Source: Phalacrocorax aristotelis (Eukaryota; Chordata; Aves; Suliformes; Phalacrocoracidae). Taken from it: a stretch of 64,000 nucleotides of DNA. The position numbers and the translations under genes were made by a program. This document shows positions 26,701 through 41,700 of this stretch, one piece after another. Position 1 is the first letter of the stretch. Every line of letters begins with the position of its first letter. The stretch lies in contig NC_134283.1 of assembly GCF_949628215.1 (NCBI RefSeq), positions 11,407,638 through 11,471,637 of the forward strand, given 5' to 3'. Under the pieces are notes generated by a model. That model did not search any database and was not told the origin of the DNA. It saw only the letters and a program-made list of their open reading frames with translations.

Positions 26701-29700
26701 GGCTAGCTAGGTCCAGGGCAGTTTTGTTCGCTAGGCCTTTGCACTGGTGCAAAAGCATATATGCTGCTGTTGGGTTCAGCTTAGGTTGGGAAGCTGTGTT
26801 AGTGCATTTGTGTCATCTGGGTCTGGGCTGTCACTGTAACTGTGGCATAGATAATAGTAAACCTGATGATATGACCACAGATCATTGGGAATTGACTTGT
26901 TTATATCAAGGGCCAAATTTACAGAAAGTTAAGTTACAGAAGTCACATCATCACGGTGATCTTAAAGGGCTGGATAATAGCAACTCATTTTTAGTGGTAC
27001 ATTTATTTTTGTAATAAAAAGAACTTTGAGGAATTTTATTGTTCAGTAAAGAGTGAAAAAATTAGGGTTATAGTAAGTGAGTAAAGTCAACAGTTTTATT
27101 TTGTCAGCAAGGGTGTATTTGAAAGGAAACAAGTTTTTCTTGTCAGGCTTTCAATAACTTTATGGTTGAGTAAAAGAAGATAATTACCTGTTTTTTCAAT
27201 ATGAAATATTAATAGGTATCAGTAGCTACAACAAGCGCTCAAAATTTATTCAAGACGACAGTAGCAACTGGAACATCAGCTTCTCAACAACCTGCAGTAA
27301 TTACTTGTGGACAAACGCAAGTTTCAGGACAAAACCAGGGTCAGCCTCGGCTGCCGCTTCCGCCTCATACAACAGCACAAGTACCAGCACAGCCCCAGGT
27401 CATACCAAGCTCTCCTGTACCTGGAACTACAGTTGTATCACAGGTGAGTTTTAAAATACTAGATACTTGGTTTTCTTAGTACTTTATGAACTTCTAAGGT
27501 CTGTTCAGAAGCAGAAAGAACTTTTTCTTCGTGCAAGCAAACTTCCCGTGATGGAACAAATACTTTACAAACAAGAAACACTTCCCCTCATTTCAACTAA
27601 ATGGAATACAAATTCTGAGAGGGAGGAAGAACACTCGTGGTCAGCTTTCCCCATCCTGCCATGTACGTGTCAGTAGTGAAAGAATAATTCTGTTTCTGTA
27701 GACAGAACAATCATGCCTTCAGTCTATGGACTTCATTACTATCATGTTACTGTGATTACACTGAAGTATAACATTTCTGTTTCTCTGAGTAATTATACCA
27801 TATAAAATAATGGCTTGAAAAAATTAAAGCATCTGTTTTCCTACTGATGAAGAAAAGATTAGGTATGATGATGTTTAAAGACTGTTTCTAATTGGATTTT
27901 ACTGCTGTAGCTGCTTTGTACAAAAACATACTGAATCAATAATTTATCAAATTAAGCTAGCTTGGGGAACATTGCACATTGTGTATTGGGCATCTCAAAG
28001 GAGAATGCATCTCCAACAAATTGTTGTGTTACTTCTCATATTTAAGGTTATTTTTATCAAAACAGATGGTAAAATATTAAATATTTCCTTCATTGATTTT
28101 TTTTTTTTGTTAGTACTCATGAGGTATGATGTTCAGTTACATAAAGAAGTGAAGAAAATGTCAGGTAACTATCAGCAATATAAAATAGTTGCAGATGTAT
28201 CTCAAATACGTCCTGCCTGAATAAGAACAATTTAATCATTTTCCCTATTTATAGTGATCAGAGCATGCATTGGTCCTGATTGGAAAATAGAGTGGATCTG
28301 ATATTTGTTTTCTTTGGCTTTGCAGGAAATGCAAGAGAATGTGAAAAAATGCAAAAACTTTTTAGCTACTCTTATAAAACTTGCTTCTCATAATTCACCA
28401 TCTCCAGAAACGTCCCGTAATGTGAAAGCTCTGGTTCAGGATTTGTTGGTAAACACTTAGTTATCTTTCATTTTGTCAGTTATCTATTAAGCTTGTTATT
28501 TACATATGATGGAAATTATTGCTTTGATCTTAACACTTTTTTTTTGCCTGCAATGGAAGTGAAAGGAGTTGGGATACATCAAAATGCAAATATTGTCTAT
28601 GTTACATATCTTAAAAAATCTGTTAAAGGTAGGCTTTCTCTTAGTTTCTGAAAGAGAAAATCCAACAAAGCATTTAGTATGCATTCGTCAAAAACACTCT
28701 TGTTCTGATGGACATTTCGGTTGTCTATTTAGAAAAATAGAGTAAACCCCTGGGTTTTTCCTTGACAATTCATTAAATTTCTTTTCCTCCAAACCATGGT
28801 CTTTTCTGAAACAGTAAGAAGCTATTAAATGTTTTAACCACAGAATTAATATAGATATATGCCTCCACAATGTGGTTTAAGTTTCTAGGACTGAAGAAAA
28901 AAGTGTATTGCTAAGTTGCTGAGTACAAGCAGTTCTGCAGAGAGATGTCCCTGCATGGAGCCTTAACTGCAGGTGGATTTCAAGAGGCAAAGTTGTGTTT
29001 CAGCTAGGCAGAGTCCTTAGGCCCAGAAAAAGTCTGACTTACTGTAGTCTCCAGTGCAACAGATGTTTCAATTAATTGTGTAAATGCATTGCAGACAGCT
29101 GTTACTGTGGAGCTGGACAAATGGTCAGTCTTCTTAAAACAAATTAAATATAGTCTATGAAGAACTTGGATTTAAAAGTAGTTGATATATATTTCTTTGA
29201 ATTCATTGACAGAGAAAGCTGTGTGTTCTAGACAAGCCTAAGACTTTTTTCAAGTATGAGCCATTCAACAGTGATATGCAGTGGTTCCAGTAAAAACTTG
29301 TTTTAACTTTTGAAAACTAAGAAAAATTAACTAAGTAAAGCTAACTGCTTACAATATTTTAAATATAGTAATGAGACACTTACCCTTCAATAAATTTATT
29401 TATTATATGTTTTGATTTGGTTTTGTTCTTGTTCTGTATCAGTCCAGGACTAATGAATGTTTTTTATTACAACCTGAGATTGTAACTAATGATACTTCAG
29501 AAGTATTTTAAAATAAACCTGGGTTATAGAGTTCTCCTGTATTAATGACTAAATAAACTACTGCATACATATTTAATATATGCATAAGTGTATATTTTGT
29601 GGGTATATACACATATACATACATTTATATAGGTGAAAAATTTTATATATACACTTATACATATACTTTTCACATATGCATATGCTTTACATATATAGTT

Positions 29701-32700
29701 TTATATGCATACACATATTTTACTAAGTGAAATTGAACCTTCAAAATTGGTTTTGGAATTCAGTAAAGATATTTTATTACACGGACTGACAAATTTTATA
29801 ATATTTTGGAGGATTACTTCAACAACCTGTTTTTTTAATTAATATTTTTAAGAAGAAATCACTATGTAAATACTAGCAAGAGAATGGAATCCCAAAAAAG
29901 ACTCAAGTATTTGTGGGATCTTGTTGTGTCTTAAATTGTGCATCCCCAAGGGAAATCCCTGAACTCTGAGCTCTTGACAGAAGGATTTATAGATAAAGAG
30001 GAGCTGAGGGACTTCAGCTTTGAAAGTTCTTCTTGATATGGCAGCCTATTTAACTACAGATATATACATATGTATTATCTGGGGGCGGGAGGGGGAACAA
30101 ACAACTGAACTGTGGTGTTGATGTTTGTTTTTTTTTTTTTTTATTCCCCCTGAAGGATGCAAAGATTGATCCAGAAGAATTTACAGGCCGCCTTCAGTCG
30201 GAACTCAAATCATCTCCTCAGCCATACCTTGTACCTTTTCTTAAGGTAATGTGAATATTGTTTAAATAAATTTATCTCAATGCAAATGTCTACATTAAGT
30301 TTTAGAATATACTTTTTAAACAGGATTAGCTTTGCCTGTCTAGAGCAGGACTACTTAATTTTCACTTTGTGCTGCCAATTTCTGCTGAGATCCTCTTGGC
30401 TGGAAGTCATGTGCAGGCTCCACCTCTGTCAGGCCATCCAGGTGCTGCCTACTGTGGCTCTGTGCTGCAAGTGACTGCTCCGTGACAGGTTGAGAGAATG
30501 GTAAGAAATAGGGATTGGGGGGTTGGTTTAGGTTTAAGAAAAATATGTTTGTTGTCCAGAGCTGATCTGGCATCTACTGCTTGAGTAGCCCTGATCTAGA
30601 ACACTAATAATTAGATTTATATAAAAAAGCAGTCACTCCCTAGTTTGGAAATCATCCATTGCCTATTCTGTAGTGATCCTTTACTGTTACAATGTATATA
30701 GTTTTCTGTGGTAGTACGTCATTTTTTTGCGAAGTACATTCACATTTGCAAGAGTCACACATTATTTCTATAGAATGCTTCAAGTAATTCAATAAGGTTT
30801 TTCCATATTGTTTCTGTAATCTACATTTGAGTCACTGATAATTTTCAATGCATGTGTAACAGTGATTATGAAAAACTAAAGTGGCTAATGCTGTTGAAAT
30901 AATTGATTAGCTGATCCTGCTTATAATCTGGAACTAATCTATAACAGAAGTTCTAATGTGATACCAAATTGATTTATTGTTGGGTCCTAAGCTAGTATAT
31001 GTGGGGGTAAATTTCACTTTTAATTGGTTCTTGTACATTAGCTACAATAGCTTCCAAATGCAAGATTATATACAAACATACAAAGAGTGTTTAAATATGC
31101 CCCAACAAAACCACAACTATAATTTTAAAAGCATTTTTCTTCTAGTCCAAAGCTTCTCTGTTTAGGACAGATTTACTCTTTCTTCTCTCCCTTCAGCTTT
31201 TCTCCAGAACTTGCTCGCTCTGCTTCTGTTTTTACAAGTTACCATTAACCCTTATTTGTGCCTTTTCCTGCTCTTGTACTGCAGTCACTTCTAGCATCAC
31301 AATAAGTTTTAACTTGTTTCCTTTCTTTGAAGTCCTTTCTTGGCAACAGGCATGAAGTTTTTAAATAAATATTAGAAGTTCAGAAAGAGCTGTAGCTTGG
31401 GCTAAACACTGTTTCATTCTACACCTGCCTGGGGGGACACTTCAAAAGAACACTACTACCACTTTAAAAAGTAGAAAGTTTATTTGTTAAGGTACAGACA
31501 GTATAGCCTTTTAGAACTATATTTTTTGGTTGAACTGGTCTGAACACGAAGCATACAATAGTACACTTTCCTAATCCAGTCAGAATACATTAGATCAGTA
31601 ATAATACAGTAAACAGCCATTGCTGTAGGGCATCAACAGCTAAATCATCATGTTCTAGGTACTGGAGGCATGTCAGGAGAAGTAAATTGGTGCAGTGTAC
31701 CTCTTCTAGCATGCAGTGGGAATAGCGTTGTTCCTATGGTTCTGCCTTTTCTATTTCCATTTTTTGCCCTTCTAAAGACCTAAGCTACAAGTTCTAGATC
31801 GTCTTGAGGAGGACAGTGTTATATTTTACTGCTGTGGTGGAATTAGGGCACATAAAAATCTACAGGGTTGCTAAATCTGAACTGAAAGCTTATTAAAAAT
31901 ATAACCTGAACTTTCCCTCTTATAAAATGTGTTCAATCTTATTTCTTTTTGACAAATAGGCAGATAGTAAAATTGGAAGGAAAGCTGCATTCTTTTAAAA
32001 ATGTTTACAGCAAATCTAAAATTTTTTTGCTAACCTGCTAAATTTGGTATTTCATAAACTTTCTTCTGTTTTCAGAAAAGTCTGCCTGCACTGAGACAAT
32101 CTTTACTGAACAGTCAACATTCAGTTTTGCAAGGACAGCCGTCTCAGCAGTCACTTCAACAAACCAAGCTATCCCAAGTTATACCTCAATCTGCCTCTGG
32201 AAGCATTTCCTCTGTTGTCACAACGCAGACAATAGGAATAAGGCAACCAAACAACATTTGCACAGTCTCTGTATCAAATACAGTGCAGCCTTCTCAGGTT
32301 AAGGTGGTACAGTCAAATCAGAGTTCTCAACTGGTAGGTACTGTAGTATAGAAGAGAAATTCTTAACAAACTGAATAGCAGTTTTCTATGTTATTTTTAT
32401 TGCAGCTTGTTTGGGAAAATACTTTTTTGTTTGTTTGTATCATATTCTGTGATATGGAGTAGTACCTCATTTTATGACAGTTCACATGTACATTCAACCA
32501 TTAGTTTTGGTAACATTAACATAGCTTAAATTTAAGAAAGTATGCCCTTGGCCTTTTTGTCTGGAATACAGTGATTGTTATAGGAGCACAGTGGAATTTG
32601 AGTTAATTACAAATGTAGAAAAGAAAGCTTTTCAAGACTTAGAGGCAAGAGTATAATTTTTAGTATGTCATTAGGTATGCTGCTTTGCTTAGATTAGCCT

Positions 32701-35700
32701 GCATTAAAATTGACTCTATCTCATTTTAAACTCTTCTACACACAGTTATAAAATCTTGTAGAAGAACAGCTGTACTGTACTAGCATGTTTTGTTTAGAAA
32801 TAGTGCCATACTTAGTTATTTACTGAAATATATCATTGTTGTGTGTACTGGAGTACTACATGCTTAGGCTCATTAATTTCAAAGGCACTGTCAACAAGGC
32901 AACTATACAGCCAGTTACTCTCTGAGAGTGTGGTGGATTTATCTCACTGTTATATAGGATCTTGTATGTGTGTTTACAGCTGTAATTAAAATATGTTTAG
33001 GATTTTTACAAGGCCTTGGGTTTATATAGGCATTATCAACCTTCAAGCAAAGAAGTAAGAGTTTCTTTGTCTGTCATTTCTGTATGAGTAAAGTACTTGA
33101 CTTAGGTTTCAAAATCAAAATGACAAGTTCCAGAAGGTGTATCAAGCTGGTAAAAAATTATATTATCAGGAGTCAGAAAAGCACATATGAGAATGTAAAA
33201 CCTTTGAGTTTATAGGCTCTATAAAAGATATGAATAATTTTTTGGGTGTATGGGGAGAGAATATTTCTTTTGCTTTAATTTAAAGGTAGCAGTGCACAGT
33301 CTGAAAATGTCTCAGCCGTGTCTTTTGAGCCTTACAAATACTTTCTAGTAGTTAAATTACTAACTTTAAAATGAAAGCAATATAATTTTACCAACCTTTA
33401 GTGAGCATGGTTTTAATGTGTAAGAACATCTTAGATGCTAAGACTTTTGACTCTGGCTTCTGTAATACACACAAGACATTCAGATATTTTGTGCCTTAAC
33501 TTGGCTGCTTTCTGTTCAGCCACTTACATTCTCTCTTTTTCTAAGATGGGTTCTCCCTACCCCTTCTGGACTGTTGTATTAATTAGAAAAGGGTTCTCAG
33601 ACATTGTTTGACTTCTTTTTGATTCATCCATGTTTTGTAAGACTGAATTGACAGGAGCTTTGGTTCTTCAAGGTAGGGGAGCAGGAACCAGTTGTAATTA
33701 CAGGCAGTAGGTGTAAAAATTACTCCCTGTCCTGGGGAAAAGAAAATTTCTGACAGTTTCTTTACAAGTATAAATGTTCATGGCCAGCAAGTCTAGTCTT
33801 ATGCCACAATCTTAGGACTAACCTGCTGCCAGGTAACTCGGCTTTTTTCCAATGTTTTGCAACTCACTTTAAATACTCCTGTGCCGACTAGGCAGGTTGC
33901 ACCTCACCTTTTGAGAAACACTGATGTAAAACAAAAATGGGTCAGTAAGACCACAAGAATTATTACTCTTATGATTATAGTTCTTGTGGAATATTTTCTG
34001 AATGGGATAAAGTCAAACTGATAGGAGAGACACCTTCTGTGTCTGTCTCACATGTCAGTGAATACACAAAGCAAGCAACCGTGATATTAACCTGAGTAGA
34101 GATTAACAATGCGAAGCGTTGCTCTGTCTTCTTGTTCAACATACCTATGCAATATGAGGGAGATGAAAACTGCTGAAGCAAAATACTGTGGAGGTTCATG
34201 TGGTGGGCAAAATAAGTTGTTTTTCTGTCTGTAAGGAGGTCATAGGTCTAGGACTGAATTTTTACCTTACTGGATACATGAAATGACCACTACATTTTAA
34301 AAAGGTAGCAAACTGCTCGAAGCTTTATTGCAAAAATGGCTTTCTGTATTTGCTGTCAATATCAGTAATTAGTTAACAGAATCAAACGTAAAATTAACCT
34401 AGCACTTCTTAATGGCCCTCACATTAGTTCTATACAGACAAAAGCAGCATCAGACAGTAGGAGTTACTGCATAAAAAAATCTCATATGCCACAACAACCA
34501 TCAACTCAGGTGCCAAGCAGACCAGCCAGCAGCATCTCCATATCACACTAGTACTTGTTCGTAAGTATTGGCTTTTTGTGGTGACAGTGATCACACTCTT
34601 CACACTTCTTAGTGCTCCCCAAAATCAGAGCACAGCAAAGAGCTGCTGGCCATCTTGCCTGGGACTTGTCCGGAAGAGGAAGATTACAGCTGGCTTGCCT
34701 AAGGGTGGCCAACACTGATGGAGGAAACTGGCTGAGCTCCAGATTTTCCAAGCCCGAAGCTCACTGGAGAGAGTTCCAGCTGGCTTTGCAAACTGTCCAG
34801 CTGCAGAAGGGCAAGCCTGTTTTGGAATATAGATCCTTTCATACCAGCCAGTTTATAGCAGTCTAGTTTCTTTTAAAATGTGGAGAATCTGTTAGCTGTT
34901 TCTTTCTTTTGACTTTTCTGTTTTACAAAGGGGTCAGATGTGGTGATACTACTTCCAGTTATATCGAGGTATCTTGCAGCATGGGAATTCTGTGTACTCT
35001 GTTTGGCATGCAGTGTAGATTGTGCAAAGGAGACTTGAGCTTTAAAATATATAGCGTTAGTGGAGATGAAAGAGGAGACTATTTTATTTGTCCGTTTTAT
35101 AAAGTATTGGACTCATGTTCCAAAACTATGAAAAAGCTATGCTTTAAAGAGCTAGATAGTGCTGTTAGTACTGATAACTACTTCTAGCTAGGGAAAAGGG
35201 GAAGTCTTAGGCTAATATTTTATTGATGAGACACTAATGAGATAAGCCAGCAATCAATTTTTTTAATTGTTCTAAGTGCAAGTTTCAAAGTTTGTATAAA
35301 TTTTCATTCTTAGGGGAGGAGCTCTATATAGCCTTATATATGCGGACATCACCTGTCTTGTTCTGGGTGTTACAGCAGATAAAATTTCTAGGAATAAGAG
35401 AGATGTTCTTTATTAGATGTGTTGAAGTTGCAAGTAGATTGATGAGTAATGGAGATCGATTAGCACTTCATATATTGTGTTGATACTCCATTGTAAGAAG
35501 CAAGTACTCCTGGACATTAAAGCCGATTATTAAATTTAAATTATAAAGAAAGGATAAGAAATTCAAAGTGATCCATCTTAAATAAAACAAATTTGATTAT
35601 ATGCAAAGCAATATAAAGATTTGTGCAGGTCTAGGATTAGCAAAGATATATAGAAATGCATCTAAACCATTGTTGCTGCAGTAAATTGTGCACAGTGTCC

Positions 35701-38700
35701 AGAGGGGAGATTTTGCCATCTTCTAAGTTACTTTAGAATAGTATTTGCTAAAACATTTACTAACACTTTTCCAGGGACTGTCATAGTGGTTGGAGGCACC
35801 CAAAAGGTGAGAAAGAGTAATGGAATTTGGATACAAGGTATATTAGAGTAAGCACTATGTTATATGGGGATGTTCTGCTTTGCTTTTTAATTCTCTGCTG
35901 AAGCTTTTTCTGGCATCAGTTTTCTGTTGTTGAATGATAGTAGTTTGTACATATTTTAGTGACTCACAGGAAATAATTTTCTTTGTCTTTTGTGCAAGGC
36001 AGCTTAGAAATGGAGGAGTACAAGATGGCTAAACCACAACATTTGGATAATAAGAGTAGGTTCTATTAATGAACTAATAAAGATCTAGTTGCTGACTTGG
36101 AATTTGGTGTACAATAAAATTTAAATAAAAATGGCTGTTGAGCAGTAAATGTCTGGGATCCATTAACAAGAGCAAAGCCTATACTTGACAAATTGTATGT
36201 GTATTTGAAATACAGTCTAGTAGTCTTCTGAGTTGTTATAGTGGACTTTACTTTCAGAATTTTGTGTGCTTATATTGGCAATGATTGCTGTTTGGAAACC
36301 AGTAACGAAAGGTGGCAATTAAAGGACAGACTTGAAAGCAAAGACTAAAAGTAAAGCTGTAGAGAATTAAACATATGCAGCTTGGTCAACCACTGACTAA
36401 AGGGGAGCATAAAAAATATTTACAAATATTTTAAGGGTTTAATCAAAGTATATTGATGGATTATTTAGAGCAGTCTAAGAGAGTATAAATAGGAATAACA
36501 TGATATAATTAAGCAAAGTAGGATTTAGGCAGGATATAAGGTAAAATATCCTCACAATAAGACAGATTATTAGATAGTAGAGCAGGTTTCCAAAGGCAGT
36601 GATTAAAAAGCCATAATTGAAAACATTAAAAATTAGACCAGGTGAAATACTATAGGAAGAATTGTATAATAAATTGGGGGCAGGTGGGACAAGTGATCCT
36701 GTGGCTTTTGTTTTATTTTTCTTCACTGCTTCTTTGAAAACATATACTCAGTGGAACAAATTGTTGTCATATTAACATTAAAAATTATGTGCTGAGTTTT
36801 TTAAAAGTATTTTTTATTTGGAAGGAAAATAACTGTGCAAATTTTGAGGTGCTGTTGAAAAATTTTAACTGTTACTATTACAGCATGGTAAACAATGGTG
36901 AATATGAATTCTAGGCCCATGAAAGCATGAATGTTGTAAGTTAATGCTGCCAGATTACATGATAGCTGAGGTTTGATATGACATTTATCTTCAGGAGTGA
37001 GTAGACTGATAAATCACAAGCGGCATAGCCACAAGTGAGTTAGCAAGTGTTTACTCATGAGTGAAGATAAATGTCATATCAGACCATAGCCATTCTGAAT
37101 TTTGTATATTTACAAGTGGCTTGTTTCTTCCTTCCACAATACTTTTTTTAACTTGAGCCAAAAATGCTTGGTAAAGGATATATTTTTCCAATTTTTTTTT
37201 TAATTTTCCATTCTTTGCAGAAGCTTCTATTTCCTATGCTTTTGTTTGTATTCCTGTGTTTGGAATGGTTAAGCTTTTGGATCAGATGCTTTTGTTGCAG
37301 AGTGTGATTTATGTAAATCAAATCAGGCTGATTTTACAGCCCTTGTCAAGTAAGGGGAAGCATATCGCTGGAACCCCATGCATCTGCATTGGTAAAGGAG
37401 CATCTAGCTTGTTGAGACTTGCAAAATCCTTGTCCTAAAAAACTTCAGCAGTGAGTTCTAATCTAATTGTCCTAAAAGACTTTTCCTTTCAATCGTTTGT
37501 AGGTAGTAGCTTTCACTTTTATTTAGTATTGCCAGGTAAGAGAAAGAGAACAGAAATTGTTAGTCTTTCTACTTTTATACATTTTTATGTGCTTTGGCTG
37601 AATTCTTTCTCAGTTTGTATTTGTTGGCTGTTTGTGGTGTCAATTTTTGGTCTGTGTTCACATCTGTAATCTGTTTTTGTCCTGCAGTAACATACATGGT
37701 AGAAGAGTCACACGTGCCATGGTATGACCATCATCTTTTGGCTTGGCTTTAGGACCAGAGAGCACTATTATTTTAGTCTCACAGAGTTATTGATTCTAAG
37801 CTTTTTTGAAGAAGGGCCTTAAGAAAAACGAGTATTTCAGCTGTCACCACTTTGTTCTTCTGGTTATCAGTAGTGTGACTGTTAAATAACCTTTTTTTCA
37901 TCTTCATAAGTCTGCTTGTTTTGTGGAAGCACTGTTGTATAAACATCCCTTTTCACAGATATGAAAACGAAGTGAGCTTTAGAAATGGAGTAGTAGTCTG
38001 AAGCATTTGGGAAGTGAGAGAAGGTACTTGTCTGGAGGAGCAGACAAATGGTGAATCAACGTGAGCGTGACCAGTTGAGTGGAGAGATGACGATTAAGGG
38101 GAGAAATGGGAAGATTAAATAGAATACTTTCTATTGTGAGAAATGTGCATATTATTTTGCAGAAAAATGTTATTTTATAGAAAAAAATTTAGGTAATTTT
38201 TCCATGTATTGCACTCAGAGAAGCAATGCCATGCCTTTCCTGCTTCAGTGTATTCCTTGAAGAGCTCCAAAGTGGAGCAGCCTAGGACATAATTCTTCAA
38301 CTTCTGACTGATAGACTGAAGAGGAATAGGCTGGAGTATGACAGTACTTACTGCCTCGGCACTCTCTTAATCATAGTTTTGTTTGGTAACTTTGCTATTT
38401 TCCAAACTCATCAAACGCAGGCAATGGCTAAATCACACTAAATCTTTTCTATTTTCTGTGCCTTTGTTGTTATTGTTCTGCTGTTGTGCTTGCTGTCTTC
38501 AGTGGTGGAAATAATGAAAATGGCTTCCATTCTTTTTAGAGGAGATGGGATGATGAACAGTTCCTGTAAACTTTGAAGACTTATATTCTGTTGTGTTACC
38601 TTTTCTGACTCAGCACTTTTATAAGATCATTGATACTATGATTATGGATGTAGTGGTAAAAGGTTGAAAAGGACTTCTGGAGTTATCTACTCTAACCTCC

Positions 38701-41700
38701 TGCTTACAGGTTAGCATGTTGCCCAGGCCTTGACCAGTCATGTTTTGAGTATCTTCAAGATGAGATAACATAGTCTCTCTGAACAACCTGTTCCAGTGCT
38801 TGTCCACCCTCGTGGTAAAAAATTTTTTTCCTTACATTAAATCGAAATTTCCCATATTCCTACTTGTGCCCATTGGGTTACATCCTTGTGTTCTGCACCT
38901 CTGAGTGAGTCTGTCTGTATCTTCTCTACATCTTCCCATTAGGTGGTTGCTGGTCTGTCTTACTGCAGTCAGTAAGATCTCCCCTTTTCTGAAGGCTGAA
39001 GTAATGTCTCTGATAACCTTAGTATACTAAAATATCCACTTCTGTATCTCCTGTATCGGTCTGGGTCAGTAAATGGGTGCTTACGAACTGATCATTTGGG
39101 ATTCAGCATATGAATAGATAACATTACATGAGGTGTATATTGTGTGTATTTTTAGGCCATAAGAAATATGAATCATCTCCCAGATGAGTTTGCTAGTACC
39201 TTGTTCATTGTCTACACTTTTCAGGCCAAGTTAAGGACATAATAATGTTTATGCTGTTGGGAAAATAGGCAAGAGGATTAGAACAGTTTTTGAATTATTT
39301 TAATTGAAGGGTTGTTTGTAATTTCTAATGCAGGGTCTGTTACCTCTGATTCATCAGTTTTTACTCTGTCCCTTGTTTACTTGCAAAGGAGGTTACACAT
39401 TCTTTTTTTCAGAAACAAATTGCTAATGTTCATTCCTTAAACACTTCCAGATCTGAAGGTTACATCTGTGTTGAAATGTATCTTAAAACTGTGTATAAAC
39501 TGGAATTTAAATTACACCTAAAACGTTGCTCTGAGTTCAGGTGCAATTGTTCCTTTTAGAGAGAACGTGCTTGTTGCTGATCAGTTTCTTTGTGGAATTT
39601 AAGATGATGATTTTGACCTGTGCCCCTTGGAAAAGTTTTTTTCTAATAATTTTCTACTAGGACATTGAAGACCTAGTACAGTACTTGTTAAAGGACATTT
39701 TTTGAATATATTTGGTAGTAAAGAAAACATTGCCATTATGTATGTCATCTTAAATGGTTAAATACTGCCCTGTCTTTAATGGTGGTGTTAGTGGCTCACT
39801 TTTTAGGGCATTCACATGAAAATATTAATCAGGTGAAACAGAACTTTATTCTGAACCATAGAAGTTGCTTGCTTCACAGAGAAAAGAATGTAATCTCAGA
39901 CAATTACTGTAATACCAGATAGTAATTCTATCCACAGGTCACTCATCTCTTTTTTTGCCTGAATCCTGGCCAGTGAAGGTATGGCTGCTTTTATTCACTA
40001 TTCTCTGAAAACTCATCCAATAAATTATTGTAAGAGTGGCAACATTCTCCTCCTTTCTCATACCAATGTAGTCTTTATTTTCTGTGGGCCATTCTGTCTC
40101 CTTACTTAGGAAAATACACTTGTACATGTTCCCTGTGAATCAAAATGCAGTCAAATTCAACTTTTTCCCTCATTTTCACTTATCACCTCTTTCTTTCCTG
40201 TTTTTAAGCGCGGTAGCTACTTTATTCTTTTCCCTCTGAGTGTCACTATTTACACACTGCCTGTCTTGATCAAGTCAATTTACATCCATTTGCTCCATTT
40301 CTGTGCTCAGTACAAATGCTTCATTTTCCTTCAGTGTCAGTAGTTGAAGCTGAATCCTTAATGTTTTTATTTTTCCCTTTTCTCTTTCTGCAAGGTAGCT
40401 ATTGCTAACACTTCTACATCCACAGGTTTATTATGACTTTTCAACTTTTAATATTCTAGGATGTACAGAATGCAATTTTGTAACCTTACAATGGCCCTAT
40501 TTGTTTTTTTCTCCAGACTATGTTACAGGTCTTGTTCCCTCATTACTCTTTTCTTGTTTGCAGTTTTCACCCCTCTTCCTTCTGATTTGGGAGCCCTCGT
40601 TCCTGCTGATGGAACAATTTCCTATTTGTTCCGTAACCTCTTCATTCTCTATTTTTGCGTCTCATTTAAAAATCCTGTTTCTCCCTTCCTTTTCCATACT
40701 TTGAAGTCAGAGATTTGGCCATTCATTATTCAGCTAAATAATACGGTTTTAGATACATTTTATAAAAATACTGCTGACTAGCGCTAAATAAAGGTGCAGT
40801 GGTTCCCGTTTGCGTCATGTAGCGATGTGTAGCGTGGTGTATTGTCTTCTAGGAGAGAACACTGCATCCTGTGGGTGTGAGACTGAGACGTGTAATTCAG
40901 AAGCGGCAGACACATTATGCAGTGGGAGTAATGTAGGTGTGACTGTGAAGAGCACATGACTTCTGAAGTTGTCATGCCTGGGTTGTGGTTGTAATCTTAT
41001 TTGCAGCTATTTGCTCGTGTTTTGTTTTCCAAGTTATTTATGGAGGTCTTTTTCCACTTCTGCAGCATCCACATGTCTTTTTCAGTCTTCTGATCATTAC
41101 ATCTGTGTCTGCCTTGTCCCTGATTTCATGAACATATATTTTGCTGTTGCTCAGACATGACCCTTGCAGGTTTCTTCTATTTGATTTGTTTTTGGGTTAA
41201 ATTCTAAGTTTCTAACCCAGTTTCAGTTTTGGGTAAGGACTTCAGAACTTGGCTTAGTAGTAAGTGAAACCTTGACAATATCCAATTAACATTGAAAGGA
41301 TGAATAGTATATGAGCACCACAAAACATTGTTTGCTTTCTCGTGTGTATCTGACTTTGGAACCCATAATATCTTAGAACTTACTTTTAGTGTATGTTTTC
41401 TTTAAAAAGCATAGATCTATAGTGAAAGGCCTAATGGCTGTAGGTGGATACCACTAAAATTATTGCAGCATTTTCTTCTACAAAAATGCTTTTCTTCCTA
41501 GTAAAATTTCTGAAGACAAAAGTCTAAACTTGAATATTTACCTTACTACTTTGAAATATATTTTTGGTGAAGGTTGTGACGTGACATTTGTGTCCAATAT
41601 TATTTGATATTTTTTTTTTAAAAGCATAATGGCAAAATAGGTATATACACACACACACAACCACATGCATTACATGAATATGACTTTTGTCACTAGCTGG

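Noticed and set aside
26610..27014. 134-codon plus-strand ORF in intron 3
   Set aside because: The translation has no recognisable domain, and it sits between two TAF4-like exons without supporting signals. It is probably chance in a locally GC-richer block.
40402..40781. Overlapping ORFs of about 100 codons, rich in Phe/Leu/Ser
   Set aside because: They lie in a pyrimidine-rich stretch that yields hydrophobic ORFs in two frames at once, as expected for composition bias.
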